A DNA stretch of 64,000 bases from Sedimentitalea nanhaiensis DSM 24252. Lineage in GTDB: Bacteria > Pseudomonadota > Alphaproteobacteria > Rhodobacterales > Rhodobacteraceae. Made by a program: the position numbers and the translations under genes. The notes beneath the pieces were generated by a model. That model was not told where the DNA came from and searched no databases. It worked only from the letters and a program-made list of their open reading frames with translations. Positions 17,487 through 27,093 of this stretch are shown here, one piece after another. The stretch's first letter is position 1; the number at the start of each line of letters is the position of its first letter. The stretch is taken from the NCBI RefSeq assembly GCF_000473225.1, contig NZ_KI421509.1:1636045-1700044 (forward strand), read 5' to 3'.

Positions 17487-19225
17487 GCCTCGATCCGGTT
17501 ACCCTGTCGGTCATTCAGGCCGGGTTGCAGCAAGTCTGCGACGAAATGGACCTGTCCTTTTCCCGCGCGGCCTTTTCCCCGGTGATCGCCGAGGCCAACG
17601 ACCGCAGCGACGGAATATACGCCGCCGAAGACGGCGCGTTGATCGCCCAGGGCGTCGGCGGTTTGCCGGTCTTTGTGGGCACCATGCAATATTCCACCCG
17701 CACGCTGATTTCGATGATCGCACAGGGCAAGGCGGCTGGGCCCCAGCCCGACGACATCTATATCGTCAACGACCCCTATCTCGGCGGCACGCATCTGATG
17801 GATGTGCGCTTTGCCCGCCCGTTCTATCGCAACGGGGCAATCTTTTGCTGGCTCTCCAACACCGGCCACTGGCCGGATACCGGCGGCGTGGTGCCCGGTG
17901 GGTTTTCGGCCAGTGCCACGGCGGTTGAGCAGGAAGGGCTGCGCCTGCCACCGGTACGCCTGTTCAAACAGGGCCGGCTGGACCCCGAAATCATGGCGAT
18001 CATTTCCAGCAACATCCGCGTTGCGGACCAGCGTATCGGCGACGTCAAGGCACAGGCCGCCGCGTTGCTGGTCGGCGAGGACCGCCTGAACGCGCTGCTG
18101 GACCGGTACGGCGATGACACCGTGACCCAGGCCATTGCCGAACTGCGCCGCCGCGCCGCGATCCAGATGCGCGCCTTTATCGCGAAAATCCCGGAGGGCA
18201 CCTATCGCTCGACCGCCTGGATCGACAGCGACGGTGTCGTAAACGAACCGCTGGCGATCCACCTGACGGTGACACGGGATGGCGATGAGCTGAGGTTCGA
18301 TTTCTCCGGGTCCAGCCCGCCTTGCGCGGGGCCGATGAACTCGGTTCTGGCGACCACGCTCAGTTCTGTCTATCTGGCGATGCGCCACATCTTTCCCGAA
18401 GTCCCGATGAGCGCGGGTGCGTTTGAACCGCTGCATGTCACCGGTGTCGAGGGCACATTTTTGGATGCGCGATATCCACGCCCGGTGTCCGGCTGTGCCG
18501 CCGAAGTCAGCCAGCGCATCGCCGAAGCGGTATTTGCCGCGCTCGTTACCGCCCTGCCCGACCGGGTTACAGCCGCCCCTGCGGGCACCAGCGGCAATTT
18601 CGCTCTGGGCGGGTATGACCCCGAACGCGACCGCGATTTTGTGATGTACCAGATTTCCGGCGGCGGATATGGCGGCAATGCCGATCATGACGGGCTGTCC
18701 AACGGCTGTTCCACCATCGGCATCTCCAAGGCCCCGCCGGTCGAGATCATGGAACAGGCCTTTCCGGTGCTCTATCATCACTATGCCCTGCACGAGGGAT
18801 CGGGCGGCGCCGGGCTGCACCGTGGCGGGTTCGGGCTGGATTATATGGTCGAACTGCGGCGCGGCGCAGCCACGGCCAGCTTTGTGATGGATCATGGACG
18901 GTTCGGACCCCAGGGCGTGATGGGCGGCGCGGAGGGAGGTGTGAACCAGGTGATCGTCTGGCAAGCGGGAAACCCCCATACCCCTGCGCACCTGTCCAAG
19001 GAACAGGACATCCCGCTCGCCCCCGGCGACCGCGTGCATGTGCGCACACCGGGCGGCGGCGGATATGGCGATCCGTTCCAGCGCCCGCCGGATGCGGTCC
19101 TGTGCGACGTCCAGTTGGACCGTTACACGCCTCAGCAGGCCAGTGATCTGTTCGGCGTGGTCTTGACCGGAGACCCCTTGCAGGTTGACAGTGCCGCTAC
19201 CCACAGCCTGCGCAGCCGGGACTGA
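17483..19225 (+). CDS. hyuB: Hydantoinase/oxoprolinase subunit B
   Basis: This 580-residue HyuB-family subunit begins DPVTLSVIQAGLQQVCDEM, typical of the family, with FVGTMQYSTR near residue 70 and NDPYLGGTHLMDV near 95. GFSASATAVEQEGLRLPPVRLF follows near 140. The C-terminal half has GGGYGGNADHDGLSNG and the closing GGGGYGDP motif. It pairs with HyuA in ATP-dependent ring opening of cyclic amides. The ATG overlaps the hyuA stop (ATGA), so translation is coupled. Nothing in the chain appears broken. Confidence 0.9.
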   Translation: MSLDPVTLSVIQAGLQQVCDEMDLSFSRAAFSPVIAEANDRSDGIYAAEDGALIAQGVGGLPVFVGTMQYSTRTLISMIAQGKAAGPQPDDIYIVNDPYLGGTHLMDVRFARPFYRNGAIFCWLSNTGHWPDTGGVVPGGFSASATAVEQEGLRLPPVRLFKQGRLDPEIMAIISSNIRVADQRIGDVKAQAAALLVGEDRLNALLDRYGDDTVTQAIAELRRRAAIQMRAFIAKIPEGTYRSTAWIDSDGVVNEPLAIHLTVTRDGDELRFDFSGSSPPCAGPMNSVLATTLSSVYLAMRHIFPEVPMSAGAFEPLHVTGVEGTFLDARYPRPVSGCAAEVSQRIAEAVFAALVTALPDRVTAAPAGTSGNFALGGYDPERDRDFVMYQISGGGYGGNADHDGLSNGCSTIGISKAPPVEIMEQAFPVLYHHYALHEGSGGAGLHRGGFGLDYMVELRRGAATASFVMDHGRFGPQGVMGGAEGGVNQVIVWQAGNPHTPAHLSKEQDIPLAPGDRVHVRTPGGGGYGDPFQRPPDAVLCDVQLDRYTPQQASDLFGVVLTGDPLQVDSAATHSLRSRD

Positions 19226-19281
19226 TCCCTGTCGCTCGACTTGGGGAAAACGGCCCCCACCAACCGAAAGAAAAAATCGCC

Positions 19282-21597
19282 ATGACCCGGAACATGCCCC
19301 TGACCGCCACCCATTGGGGTGTCTATCGCGCCAAGGTTCAGAACGGGCGCGTGACCGGGTTACAGGATTTCGAACAGGACACCGACCCGTCCCAGATCGG
19401 CCACGGCATCGTCGATGCGCTGAACGCGCCCAGCCGGATCACCGCACCCATGGTGCGCGAAAGCTGGCTGAGCGGCGGCCCCGGCACCCGCACCGACCGG
19501 CGCGGTCACGAGGCATTTGTTCAGGTCAGTTGGGACGAGGTCACCCGCCTTGTCGCTGACGAACTGGCACGGGTGCGCGACACCCATGGTTCACAGGCGA
19601 TTTATGCCGGGTCGTACGGCTGGGCCAGCGCAGGGCGGTTTCATCATGCCCCCAGCCAGCTCAAACGGTTCCTGACCTGCGCCGGAGGGTTTACCCGTTC
19701 TCTGTATACCTATTCCTTTGCCGCTGCCGAGGCGATGATACCGCATGTTCTGGGCAGCTATCGCGAATTCATGAACACCACGACCGGCTGGCGGTCCGTG
19801 GCACAGGACGGTGAGTTGGTGGTGGCATTTGGCGGTATCCCGGTCAAGAACGGTCAGATCGACAGCGGCGGTGTCGGCGTGCACATCCAGACCGACGGAA
19901 TGTCCGCCGCGCGCGAGGCGGGGGTGCGTTTTGTCAACATCAGCCCGCTGGCCAGCGACATGCCGGGCACGATGGATGCAGAGTGGCTGGCGGCCCGGCC
20001 CAATACCGATGTGGCGATCATGCTGGGCCTCGCCCATACGCTCTATTGCGAGAGCCTGCACGACCCGGATTTCATGGACCGCTATTGCACCGGGTTCGAC
20101 CGCTTTCTGCCCTATCTGATCGGCGAGACGGATCGGGTGCCCAAGGATGCCGACTGGGCCGCGGGGATCAGCGGCCTGCCAGCCGAGCAGATCCGCGCAT
20201 TGGCGCGCCGGATGGCGAAACACCGCACGATGATCTCGGTCAGCTGGTCGCTGACCCGCGCCGATCACGGCGAGCAACCGTTTTGGATGGGCATCACACT
20301 GGCGGCAATGCTGGGGCAGATCGGGCTGCCCGGCGGCGGCGTCACCTTTGGCTACTCCGCCAGCAACAGCATCGGCGGCGATTACCGCCAGATGCCCGGT
20401 GCCTCGGTGCCGCAAGGGCAGAACCCGGTAAACCGTTACATTCCGGTGGCGCGCATCACCGATATGCTGGAGAATCCCGGCAAGCGGTTCGACTTTAACG
20501 GCCAACGGCTGCGCTATCCGGACATTCGGCTGATCTGGTGGGCCGGGGGCAACCCTTATCACCACCATCAGGACCTGAACCGGCTGAACCGCGCCTGGGC
20601 GAAACCGGACACAGTGATCGTCAACGACTGGTGCTGGACCGCTACAGCGCGCAGAGCGGATATCGTGTTGCCATGCAGCACCCATCTGGAACGCGACGAT
20701 CTGATGATGAGCCTGCGTGACCCCTATGTTGTGGCCATGAAACAGGCCACTCTGCCACCGGGCGAGGCGATGAACGATCACCAGATCTTTCGCCGCATTG
20801 CCGCCCGCATGGGATTCGAGGCGGACTTCACCAGTGGCATGAGCGAAGCCGAATGGCTGCGCTGGCTTTACGACAAGACACGGCAAACCCCTGCCGCACA
20901 GGATCTGGACCTGCCAGACTGGCAAACCTTGCAGGATCAGGGCTGGTTTCGAACCGCTCCGCCGAAAGACGCGACCGTCATGATGCAACCCTTTCGTGAC
21001 GATCCTGACACCCATGCGCTGGCCACGCCCTCGGGCAGGATCGAAGTGTTCTGCAAAACGGTTGCCGATTTCGGCTATGCCGACTGTCCAGGACATCCGA
21101 CCTGGATTGAACCGCGCGAATGGCTAGGTAACGTGACCACCTGGCCGCTGCATCTGATGTCAAACCAGCCATCAAAAAAGCTGCATTCGCAGCTCGATCA
21201 GGGCGCCATCAGCCGTGGCGGCAAGATCGACGGGCGGGAACCGGTGCTGCTGAATCCGACGGATGCGGCGGCGCGTGGCATCGGCGCGGGCGACCTGGTG
21301 CGGCTGTTCAATGACCGGGGGGCCTGTCTGGGCGTGGCACAAGTGTCAGACACGATCCGCCCTGGTGTCGTGCAGATGAGCACCGGCGCCTGGTGGGACC
21401 CGGACGAAACCGGCATGTGCCGACATGGCAATCCAAATGTGTTGACCCGCGACCAGGGCACATCGAAACTGGGTCAGGGACCGACCGCGCACAGTTGTCT
21501 GATCGAGATCGAAAAATTCACCGGCACGCCGCCCCCCGCACGCCCGTTCGAGCCGCCGGAGATCCGGCAGCGCGTGTCCGATCAAAGCAGCGCCTGA
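19282..21597 (+). CDS. Cytoplasmic molybdopterin oxidoreductase, biotin/DMSO/TMAO sulfoxide reductase type
   Basis: A 771-residue bis-MGD enzyme of the DMSO reductase family closest to BisC/DorA/TorA. It begins THWGVYRAKVQNGRV, contains the GSYGWASAGRFHH motif in which the serine is the expected molybdenum ligand, and shows WAGGNPYHHHQDLNRL and the C-terminal STGAWWDP motif typical of this branch. There is no Tat signal or N-terminal FeS cysteine motif, so it should be a soluble cytoplasmic reductase like BisC, which reduces biotin or methionine sulfoxides. It lies 56 bp after hyuB and may belong to that operon. The last 16 bases overlap the convergent ribokinase gene. The substrate is uncertain. 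Confidence 0.85.
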   Translation: MTRNMPLTATHWGVYRAKVQNGRVTGLQDFEQDTDPSQIGHGIVDALNAPSRITAPMVRESWLSGGPGTRTDRRGHEAFVQVSWDEVTRLVADELARVRDTHGSQAIYAGSYGWASAGRFHHAPSQLKRFLTCAGGFTRSLYTYSFAAAEAMIPHVLGSYREFMNTTTGWRSVAQDGELVVAFGGIPVKNGQIDSGGVGVHIQTDGMSAAREAGVRFVNISPLASDMPGTMDAEWLAARPNTDVAIMLGLAHTLYCESLHDPDFMDRYCTGFDRFLPYLIGETDRVPKDADWAAGISGLPAEQIRALARRMAKHRTMISVSWSLTRADHGEQPFWMGITLAAMLGQIGLPGGGVTFGYSASNSIGGDYRQMPGASVPQGQNPVNRYIPVARITDMLENPGKRFDFNGQRLRYPDIRLIWWAGGNPYHHHQDLNRLNRAWAKPDTVIVNDWCWTATARRADIVLPCSTHLERDDLMMSLRDPYVVAMKQATLPPGEAMNDHQIFRRIAARMGFEADFTSGMSEAEWLRWLYDKTRQTPAAQDLDLPDWQTLQDQGWFRTAPPKDATVMMQPFRDDPDTHALATPSGRIEVFCKTVADFGYADCPGHPTWIEPREWLGNVTTWPLHLMSNQPSKKLHSQLDQGAISRGGKIDGREPVLLNPTDAAARGIGAGDLVRLFNDRGACLGVAQVSDTIRPGVVQMSTGAWWDPDETGMCRHGNPNVLTRDQGTSKLGQGPTAHSCLIEIEKFTGTPPPARPFEPPEIRQRVSDQSSA

Positions 21598-22484
21598 ACT
21601 TCGGCCCACTCCGGCATCGACGCCGCAGCCCCCGGACGCGTCACCGACAGCCCCGCGGTGGCGCATCCGATCCGCACCGCCTGAACCGGATCGATGCCCT
21701 GCGCCAGTGCTGCCGCAAATCCGCCGTTAAAAGCGTCTCCGGCCCCGGTGGTTTCCACCACCGGCCCGGCCTTGACCGCCGGAATCAACCCGTGCCCATG
21801 CAGCCACGCGCCGCGTTCGCCCAGGGTGATGATCGGCGTGCCGACCCCCATTTCGCACAACCGTCTCGCGGCGGCTTCGGCCTGCACATCCGATGCCACT
21901 GCCAGCCCTGTCAGCGCTTCGGCTTCGGTTTCATTGGGGGTGATATAGTCACAGTATGTCAGCATTCCGTCTGGCAGTTCCGCCGCCGGGGCGGGGTTCA
22001 GAACAGTCGTCACCCCGGCGGCGCGGGCAATCTGCACCCCCCGGACCGCAGCCTGCATCGGCTGCTCCAACTGGGTGATGAATACACTTGCCGACCCGAT
22101 CAATTCGGCATGCGCCTCGATATCGCCCGCCGAAATCAACGCCGCCGCGCCGGGCGAAATGATGATCGCATTATCTCCGGTCGCGTCATCGACAAAGATA
22201 AAGGCGGCGCCAGTGAAACTGTCGGCCAGTTGCGGCGCATGCGACACCACCCCGGCCTGTTCCCAGATCCCCAGCGCCATTCGGGCGAAATCATCCTGCC
22301 CGAGCTTGCTGATGATATGCGTCTCTGCCCCGATCCGGGCGCAGGCCACCGCCTGGTTCGATCCCTTGCCGCCGGGGCCAAGCGCAAAGGTCTTTCCCAT
22401 CAGGGTCTCGCCCATGCGCGGCAGGCGCGCGGCCCGATACGCGGTGTCGGCCACAAAAACCCCCAGTACCACGACCTTGCCCAT
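21582..22484 (-). CDS. rbsK: Ribokinase (PfkB family)
   Basis: A 300-residue sugar kinase of the PfkB family that would phosphorylate ribose at O5 with ATP. It shows the N-terminal GPGGKGSNQAVACARIG substrate motif near residue 34, TPNETEAEALTG near 178 and the C-terminal ETTGAGDAFNGGFAAAL anion-hole and catalytic-base motif near 240. The ATG at 22484 is supported by AGGAGA upstream. No ribose transporter or nucleoside hydrolase lies next to it, so it stands alone. Its 3' end runs 16 bases into the opposite molybdoenzyme gene. A related PfkB sugar specificity cannot be excluded. Confidence 0.85.
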   Translation of the reverse strand: MGKVVVLGVFVADTAYRAARLPRMGETLMGKTFALGPGGKGSNQAVACARIGAETHIISKLGQDDFARMALGIWEQAGVVSHAPQLADSFTGAAFIFVDDATGDNAIIISPGAAALISAGDIEAHAELIGSASVFITQLEQPMQAAVRGVQIARAAGVTTVLNPAPAAELPDGMLTYCDYITPNETEAEALTGLAVASDVQAEAAARRLCEMGVGTPIITLGERGAWLHGHGLIPAVKAGPVVETTGAGDAFNGGFAAALAQGIDPVQAVRIGCATAGLSVTRPGAAASMPEWAEVQALL

Positions 22485-22567
22485 TGCGATTTCTCCTGCC
22501 AGACGGTGTTTGCGGCAGTTGGGCGGCACAGGCGCTGGCTGTCAAGCCGAGTTGGCTCTTTTGCCTG

Positions 22568-22595
22568 TTGACTCGCCGTCATGTCCGCGTATAAG
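22568..22595 (+). promoter_or_regulatory. Sigma-70-type promoter of rpsD
   Basis: TTGACT (22568-22573) and TATAAG (22590-22595) are separated by 16 bases, a strong housekeeping promoter match, in the 240-bp gap upstream of rpsD. The predicted leader would be about 125 bases, long enough for S4 autoregulation, though no specific structure was identified. Confidence 0.6.
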
Positions 22596-22726
22596 CGCGG
22601 CTTCGTTGGTGTTGGTGGCCCTTGCAAGAGGATGCCTGTCGGGAGCAATCCAGAGGACAACGCCCTTCACTGCCGCATGCGCGCCCACCCGGCGGACACG
22701 TGGCCCACAACCGAAGGAGATCAGCC

Positions 22727-23347
22727 GTGACAAAACGCACGTCTGCCAAGTACAAACTCGATCGTCGCATGGGCGAAAACATCTGGGGTCGTCCGAAATC
22801 CCCGGTTAACCGCCGCGAATATGGCCCCGGCCAGCACGGTCAGCGCCGCAAGGGCAAACTGTCCGATTTTGGCATCCAGCTGCGCGCCAAGCAGAAGCTG
22901 AAGGGTTATTACGGCGACCTGACCGAAAAGCAGTTCCGCCGCATCTATGCCGAAGCCGAACGGGTCAAGGGCGATACCGGTGAGAACCTGGTCGGTCTGC
23001 TCGAACGTCGCCTCGACGCTGTTGTGTATCGTGCCAAATTCGTGGCAACCGTCTTTGCCGCGCGCCAGTTCGTGAACCACGGCCATGTCCGTGTGAATGG
23101 CAAAAAGGTCAATATCCCCTCGTACCGCGTCAAAGAAGGCGATGTGATCGAAGTGCGTGACCGCTCCAAGCAGTTGACCGCGCTTCTCGAAGCCGTTGGC
23201 CTGGCCGAGCGCGATGTGCCGGATTACATCGACGCCGACCACTCGAAAATGGTCGCGACATTTGTGCGCACACCGCAGCTGGGCGATGTGCCCTATCCGG
23301 TGATGATGGAGCCGAACCTGGTGGTGGAATTCTACGCCAAGAACTAA
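22727..23347 (+). CDS. rpsD: 30S ribosomal protein S4
   Basis: This 206-residue ribosomal protein S4 starts V(M)[13 protein letters not shown] and contains the S4 RNA-binding domain around residues 95-160 ([26 protein letters not shown]). It binds 16S rRNA early in 30S assembly. The GTG start at 22727 is chosen because GAAGGAGA lies 6-8 bases upstream and it yields the conserved alphaproteobacterial N-terminus. The gene stands alone with its own promoter and a strong terminator, as is usual for rpsD in Rhodobacterales. Confidence 0.97.
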   Translation: MTKRTSAKYKLDRRMGENIWGRPKSPVNRREYGPGQHGQRRKGKLSDFGIQLRAKQKLKGYYGDLTEKQFRRIYAEAERVKGDTGENLVGLLERRLDAVVYRAKFVATVFAARQFVNHGHVRVNGKKVNIPSYRVKEGDVIEVRDRSKQLTALLEAVGLAERDVPDYIDADHSKMVATFVRTPQLGDVPYPVMMEPNLVVEFYAKN

Positions 23348-23370
23348 GGCCCCATACCTTGCAGATTCAG

Positions 23371-23402
23371 GGGCCGTGCCAGACTGGCGCGGCCCTTTTT
23401 GT
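23371..23402 (+). terminator. Rho-independent terminator after rpsD
   Basis: A long hairpin pairs GGGCCG with CGGCCC and inner GCCAG with CTGGC, and is followed by a run of Ts. It lies 24 bases beyond the rpsD stop. Confidence 0.88.
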
Positions 23403-23440
23403 TGACCGACCCATAGTTGGGTCAAGAACAGGATGGTCCC

Positions 23441-24862
23441 ATGTCGCAGTCTCACCCGGTTTACGGTCGTATCGACGGCCCCATCGTGATCATTGGCTTT
23501 GGGTCGATCGGCAAGGGCACCCTGCCGCTGATCCAACGCCACTTCGACTACGACGCTGAGAAACTGGTGGTGATCGATCCCAATCCGGACACACATCTGT
23601 TCCTGTCCCAACATGGCATTCGCCATGAACAGCTGGCCATCACGCGCGACAATTACCGTGACGTATTGAACCGCCTGTTCCCCGAGGGTCAGGGCTTTTG
23701 CGTCAATCTCAGCGTTGACACATCCTCGCTGGACCTGATGAAGCACTGCCGCGAGTTGGGCGTTCTGTATATCGACACCGTGGTCGAACCCTGGGCCGGG
23801 TTCTATTTCGACACCGAAAACAACGCAGAGCGCACCAATTATGCCCTGCGCCAAAAAGTGCGGGACGAAAAGGCGGCCAACCCTGGCGGCACCACCGCAG
23901 TCAGTTGCTGCGGGGCCAATCCCGGCATGGTCAGCTGGTTTGTCAAAGAGGCGCTGCTGACCTTGGCACGGGATACCGGGCGCGAGGTCGATGCGCCGGA
24001 CAACAGGGACGGCTGGGCAGCGTTGATGCAGTCGCTGGGCGTCAAGGGCGTGCACATCGCCGAGCGCGACACCCAGGCCCGCCGCCTGCCCCGCCCGCGC
24101 GGCACCTTTGTGAACACATGGTCCGTCGAAGGCTTCATTTCCGAAGGGTTCCAGCCCGCCGAACTTGGCTGGGGCACACATGAGACATGGATGCCTGAGA
24201 ACGCCCACTCCCATGACCGCGGCTGCCGGGCTGGCATCTGGCTCGAGCGTCCTGGCGCGATCACGCGGGTTCACACATGGTGCCCGACACCGGGACCACA
24301 GTTCGGCTTTCTGGTGACTCACAACGAGGCGATCTCGATCTCGGACTATTATACCGTCGGGGCCGCCGACGCGCCGGACTTCCGTCCAACCTGCCATTAT
24401 GCCTATCATCCCAGCGATGACGCGGTGCTGTCGCTGCACGAGATGTTCGGCTCGGGCCGTCAGCAGACCACACATGAAATCCTGGACGTCGACGAGATTG
24501 TCGAGGGTATCGATGAGTTGGGCGTGCTGCTCTACGGGCATGAAAAAAATGCGCTGTGGTATGGCTCGCGCCTCTCCAATGCCGAAACCCGCAAACTGGC
24601 ACCGTTCCAGAACGCCACCGGGTTGCAGGTGACCAGCGCGGTTCTGGCCGGCATGGTCTGGGCGCTGGACAACCCGCAGGCGGGCATCGTCGAAACCGAC
24701 GAGATGGACCACGCCCGCTGTCTTGAGGTGCAACGCCCCTATCTTGGTCCGGTCGAGGCGCATTACACCGACTGGACGCCGTTGCAGGATAGATGGGAAC
24801 ATTTCCCCGAAGATATCGACGAAAGCGACCCGTGGCAGTTCCGCAACGTGCTCGCCACCTAG
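23441..24862 (+). CDS. hss: Homospermidine synthase
   Basis: A 473-residue NAD-dependent homospermidine synthase, which makes sym-homospermidine from putrescine (two molecules, or putrescine plus spermidine). The N-terminal Rossmann motif IIGFGSIGKGTLPLI lies near residue 18, DTVVEPWAG near 115 and SCCGANPGMVSWFV near 158, all typical of the bacterial enzyme. The size is close to that of the Blastochloris enzyme. The ATG at 23441 follows AGGATGG and gives the expected N-terminus. It is a single gene between the rpsD terminator and a decayed region. Homospermidine is a common polyamine in alphaproteobacteria. Confidence 0.93.
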   Translation: MSQSHPVYGRIDGPIVIIGFGSIGKGTLPLIQRHFDYDAEKLVVIDPNPDTHLFLSQHGIRHEQLAITRDNYRDVLNRLFPEGQGFCVNLSVDTSSLDLMKHCRELGVLYIDTVVEPWAGFYFDTENNAERTNYALRQKVRDEKAANPGGTTAVSCCGANPGMVSWFVKEALLTLARDTGREVDAPDNRDGWAALMQSLGVKGVHIAERDTQARRLPRPRGTFVNTWSVEGFISEGFQPAELGWGTHETWMPENAHSHDRGCRAGIWLERPGAITRVHTWCPTPGPQFGFLVTHNEAISISDYYTVGAADAPDFRPTCHYAYHPSDDAVLSLHEMFGSGRQQTTHEILDVDEIVEGIDELGVLLYGHEKNALWYGSRLSNAETRKLAPFQNATGLQVTSAVLAGMVWALDNPQAGIVETDEMDHARCLEVQRPYLGPVEAHYTDWTPLQDRWEHFPEDIDESDPWQFRNVLAT

Positions 24863-25088
24863 GCCCGGCGATGGCTGTCGGCGTTGTATGGAGAAATCTT
24901 CGATCCTCCAGGTCGGGCTGTGACAGCGTTGGTATCGCTTTACAGACCCTGAACGGGAAACGACCACATGATCGGTGTTTAGTTGAAACTCGGATCGTAT
25001 GAGCTGAAATTAATATTCAGAATGCGCAAATATGTGAGGAAATGAGCCTAAAAGGGATCATTTTCTAAGGGCCGCAAGGAGCCCGCAT
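24863..25088. other. Non-coding stretch between hss and pseudogene
   Basis: No convincing coding frame is present. The DNA becomes noticeably AT-richer around 24980-25070 than its surroundings, which fits a former promoter region of the decayed gene downstream. No clear terminator for hss is seen. Confidence 0.5.
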
Positions 25089-25942
25089 ATGACCCTTTCA
25101 ATATTCCGCGACACCGCTGAGTCCGCCGCTAGCTGATGGAAACCTCCGAAATGGGCTGATCGGAGAGAACGTTCTGATTCCGGGCCTGCGCGACAACGTT
25201 GCATTGGTCTATGCCGACTATGTCGCGTCGGAGCGCGCCCAGCGCCATGTCGAAGATTTTGTGGCAACGCATGTGTTTCCTAACTATGCCAACAGTCACA
25301 CCGAGGCGTCCTATTGCGGCGCATATATGACCGATCTGCGCCGCCAGGCATGGATGACATTCCACGTTCGGTCGGTGCTGATCAGGACGACGCGATGGTT
25401 TTTGCCGGTTCCGGTGCCACCGCCGGGCTGAACCGGTTGGTCAGGGCGCATGACGCGCGCTCGGTCTGGGACTATGCTGGCCCGGCGGGGGCACCGTGTC
25501 CTTTGTTTCGCCCTGGCGGCATGACTATTCCAGCAATCTGTCTGCGCGCGAAGAGGCCGGAACCCCGAATCTGATAGGCGACATCCGTGCGGCACTTTGC
25601 TTTGTCGTCAAGGATGCGGTCGGGGCCAACGAGATCGCAGAACGCGAGGCCAGGTTCAACCGGATGGCGCTGGACGGCTGGCGCGACAACCCCGCCTGAC
25701 GCTGCGGGGCGGGGATAAACCGCATCGGGTCCGAGGCCTTGCACGCGGATCTCGCTGCGGGCAAGGAGCTGCGCAAACCAGGTTGGGTGCGGTTGAACTT
25801 GAGCTATCTGATGAACCAAACCACTGTCCCGTTCATCATCGACAGCCTGAACCAGTTGAGCCGCACACCGAAAGACCGCGCGGCGCACTATCCGGTCAAT
25901 CCAACCGCAGCCCGGTTCAAATGGCAGAGCCACGCCGCCTGA
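25089..25942 (+). pseudogene. Decayed class V aminotransferase/cysteine desulfurase-like gene
   Basis: Fragments of a PLP-dependent class V aminotransferase family protein lie in order but in different frames. VYADYVASERAQRHVEDFV and YANSHTEASYCGAYM (about 25200-25340) are in one frame. MVFAGSGATAGLNRLV (about 25395-25440) is in another. REEAGTPNLIGDIRAALCFVVK (about 25547-25610) through GWRDNPA is in a third, followed by an in-frame TGA at 25697. The same frame then resumes with LRKPGWVRLNLSYLM near 25770-25815. The intact family is roughly twice this length, so large internal parts, including the PLP lysine region, are missing. There are at least two frameshifts, one stop and deletions, so no functional product is expected. 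Confidence 0.8.
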
Positions 25943-26007
25943 GCATTGCGGCTTTTCACCGGCCCGGTCAGAGGGTATGAGAAAGGCGATTTTCAAGGAG
26001 CCCTTTC

Positions 26008-27093
26008 ATGAGCCTCATCGCACCGCAGCCCGGTATCATGGACATCGCCCTGTATCAGGGCGGGGCCGCGCATGTGGACGGGGTGGCAAACGTCATCAAA
26101 CTGTCCAGCAACGAAAATCCTTTGGGGCCAAGCCCAAAGGCGGTTGAAGCCGTGCGCAACAGCGCCGCCGGAATTCACCGCTATCCCAACACCGATCACG
26201 CCCCTCTGCGCGCCGCCATTGGAGAGATGACAGGTCTGAACCCGGAGCAGATCATCTGCGGCGCGGGCAGCGACGAAATCATTAGCTTCCTGTGCCAGGC
26301 CTATGCCGGACCCGGCGACGAAGTTCTGCACACCGAACACGGCTTTGCCATGTATCGCATCAGCGCACTGGCGGCCGGGGCCACCCCGGTCGAGGTGCGC
26401 GAACGCGATCGGATCACCGATGTCGATGCGTTGCTGGCCGGATGCACAGAGCGGACGAAACTGGTGTTCGTCGCCAACCCCAACAACCCCACCGGCACCA
26501 TGATCTGTGCCGCCGAGATTGCGCGACTGGCGGATGGGTTGCCGCAACAGGCACTTTTGGTGCTTGACGGAGCTTATGCGGAATTCGTCGACGGGTATGA
26601 TGGCGGGGCCGCTCTGATCGCCGAGCGCGATAACGTGGTGATGACCCGGACTTTCTCGAAGCTTTACGGGCTGGGGGGGCTGCGCGTTGGCTGGGGCTAT
26701 GGCCCGCAGCCCATCATTGATGTGCTGAACCGGGTGCGCGGCCCCTTCAACCTGTCGACTACCGCGCTTCTCGCCGCCGAAGCCGCGATTCGCGATACCG
26801 ATTACGTCGAACACTGTCGCGCCCAGAACAGCCGCTGGCGAGCCTGGCTGGCCAAGGCGCTGGCCGAACTGGGCGTGCCTTCGGATACGTCTTGTGCCAA
26901 TTTCATTCTCGCCCGCTTTGCCAGCCAGACCGAGGCCGAGGCCTGTGACGCCTATCTGCAAACCCAGGGCCTGATCGTGCGCCGGGTGGCAGGATACAAC
27001 CTGCCCAATGCGCTACGGATCACGGTCGGAGATGAAATCGCATGTCGCCGGGTCGCAGCCGCAGTGGCTGCGTTCAAAGGCGGCACCGCATGA
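26008..27093 (+). CDS. hisC: Histidinol-phosphate aminotransferase
   Basis: A 361-residue class I/II PLP aminotransferase of the HisC type, converting imidazole acetol phosphate to histidinol phosphate; many also act on aromatic amino acids. It shows [13 protein letters not shown] near residue 31, ANPNNPTGT at 157, the PLP lysine K218 in [14 protein letters not shown] and the C-terminal [14 protein letters not shown] precedes the ATG. The 4-base overlap with a prephenate-type dehydrogenase gene suggests that here it also serves phenylalanine/tyrosine synthesis (inference from context). Confidence 0.93.
   Translation: MSLIAPQPGIMDIALYQGGAAHVDGVANVIKLSSNENPLGPSPKAVEAVRNSAAGIHRYPNTDHAPLRAAIGEMTGLNPEQIICGAGSDEIISFLCQAYAGPGDEVLHTEHGFAMYRISALAAGATPVEVRERDRITDVDALLAGCTERTKLVFVANPNNPTGTMICAAEIARLADGLPQQALLVLDGAYAEFVDGYDGGAALIAERDNVVMTRTFSKLYGLGGLRVGWGYGPQPIIDVLNRVRGPFNLSTTALLAAEAAIRDTDYVEHCRAQNSRWRAWLAKALAELGVPSDTSCANFILARFASQTEAEACDAYLQTQGLIVRRVAGYNLPNALRITVGDEIACRRVAAAVAAFKGGTA

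Noticed and set aside
15957-19204. Minus-strand frames of about 480 and 620 codons opposite hyuA and hyuB.
   Set aside because: These are shadows of strongly coding sense frames; there is no ribosome site and no family features.
22721-24967. Long minus-strand frame of 748 codons.
   Set aside because: It runs antisense across rpsD and hss, through the rpsD terminator, and its translation has no family features. It is a GC-rich shadow.
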